Shown: one piece after another, positions 6,004-6,644 of the stretch
Numbering within the stretch: the stretch's first letter is position 1
How the letters are laid out: each line of letters begins with the position of its first letter
NCBI GenBank assembly: GCA_003553165.1
Contig: PUOZ01000319.1
Location: 1 to 6,644 of the forward strand
Length of the DNA stretch: 6,644 nucleotides
Reading direction: 5' to 3'
Origin: Thioalkalivibrio sp.
GTDB taxonomy: Bacteria; Pseudomonadota; Gammaproteobacteria; Ectothiorhodospirales; Ectothiorhodospiraceae
Notes under the pieces: model-generated
Told to the model about the DNA's origin: nothing
The model's database searches: none
What the model saw: only the letters and a program-made list of their open reading frames with translations
Position numbers and translations under genes: made by a program

Positions 6004-6643
6004 GACAGCGGATGGCCTCGGCCAGCAACTCACCCAGATGGGTGATGAAATAGGTACCCATGTCCGGGACGAACCGCTCGGGGGAGCGGCTGCCCAGGCC
6101 CAGCACCCCGGTCTTCTGCCCGTCGACCGACAGCGGCATCAGGATGGCGGAGCCGACGGCACCGGCGTCATCGCCGAACATGGCCTGCAGGGCGGGTTTC
6201 GGCAGCCGCCCGCACTGCGGTTTACCGCGCGCGAAGAGTTCCTCGAAATATTCGAGGTCCTCGGCAGGCAGGCGGTGCAGGTCGTCCTCCCCCCCACCGG
6301 CCAGGCGGATGCTGACCAGTTCGGCCTTCAGCTCGTTGCGCAGGGCCTCCTGGGTCAGCGCCAGCGCCGCGTCGAGTCCCTCGGCGTGCATCAGCGTGCA
6401 CGCCAGCCGGTGCAGGTGCAGCCCCACGCGCTCGTTGTCGCGCGCGCGCTCGACCAGTTCGGCAAGGCGCTGCTCCAGATAGCGGTGCTTATCCCGCAGC
6501 AGCGCGACCTGCCGCTCGATCAGCGACACCGAGCCGCCGCTGGGATGCGGCACGCGCAGCACGTCGAGCAGGGCCAGGTGGCGCTCGAAGAAATCGGGGT
6601 GATCGCGGAGAAAGGCCTCGACTGCGCCTTCGGTGAGATAATC
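5975..6643 (-). CDS. DUF484 family protein (YigA-like), 5' end outside window
   Basis: This is a DUF484 protein, related to E. coli YigA, of unknown function. The visible 222 residues are open at the right edge; E. coli YigA has 235, so only the first 10-20 residues are likely missing. The frame opens with DYLTEGAVEAFLRDHPDFFERH, followed by the family hallmark LRVPHPSGGSVSLIERQVALLR at about 29-50, a coiled coil at about 41-75, and a GAF-like domain over the rest (for example SAILMPLSVDGQKTGVLGLGSR). A GTG at 6562 could be read as a start, but homology clearly continues upstream of it. No DNA-binding or enzymatic residues are recognised. It overlaps xerC by 29 bases and is probably co-transcribed and coupled with it; in E. 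coli this gene lies between dapF and xerC, so dapF may sit just beyond the right edge. Confidence 0.92.
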   Translation of the reverse strand, partial: DYLTEGAVEAFLRDHPDFFERHLALLDVLRVPHPSGGSVSLIERQVALLRDKHRYLEQRLAELVERARDNERVGLHLHRLACTLMHAEGLDAALALTQEALRNELKAELVSIRLAGGGEDDLHRLPAEDLEYFEELFARGKPQCGRLPKPALQAMFGDDAGAVGSAILMPLSVDGQKTGVLGLGSRSPERFVPDMGTYFITHLGELLAEAIRCHDVRSCANG

Positions 6644-6644
6644 C

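Overview
This window looks like ordinary core chromosome from a GC-rich gammaproteobacterium. The gene content and order (DUF484-xerC, hslV-hslU, a DUF971 gene, ubiE-ubiJ-ubiB) are typical of that class. An HslV with a short leader before its catalytic threonine, and the high GC, remind me of the Ectothiorhodospiraceae (Thioalkalivibrio, Alkalilimnicola, Halorhodospira), but the family-level guess is weak. All eight genes lie on the minus strand, so transcription runs from the right edge to the left. The many long plus-strand open frames are antisense shadows of these genes.

From right to left: the 3' part of a DUF484 (YigA-like) gene enters at the right edge and overlaps the start of xerC, which encodes a tyrosine recombinase with all six catalytic residues. 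A 158-base gap follows. It holds two copies of a REP-like palindromic element, the first containing the xerC stop codon, and a small GC hairpin. Next come hslV and hslU, which encode the peptidase and ATPase of the HslUV (ClpQY) protease. hslV most likely starts at a TTG codon. A 117-base gap with two overlapping inverted repeats leads to a small DUF971 gene. After this, ubiE, ubiJ and ubiB are packed almost without gaps, and ubiB runs off the left edge.

The genes form three functional groups: chromosome dimer resolution (xerC, with the DUF484 gene of unknown function), protein quality control (hslVU), and ubiquinone synthesis (ubiE methyltransferase, ubiJ lipid-binding accessory factor, ubiB kinase-like ATPase). 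The tight spacing (29-base overlap DUF484/xerC, 16 bases hslV/hslU, 7 bases DUF971/ubiE, 4 bases ubiE/ubiJ, ATGA overlap ubiJ/ubiB) suggests operons with translational coupling.

I found no RNA gene, CRISPR array, insertion sequence, prophage or clearly new system. The points worth a second look are the REP-like pair, the alternative stem-loops before DUF971, the hairpin at the ubiB start, and the start and processing of HslV.
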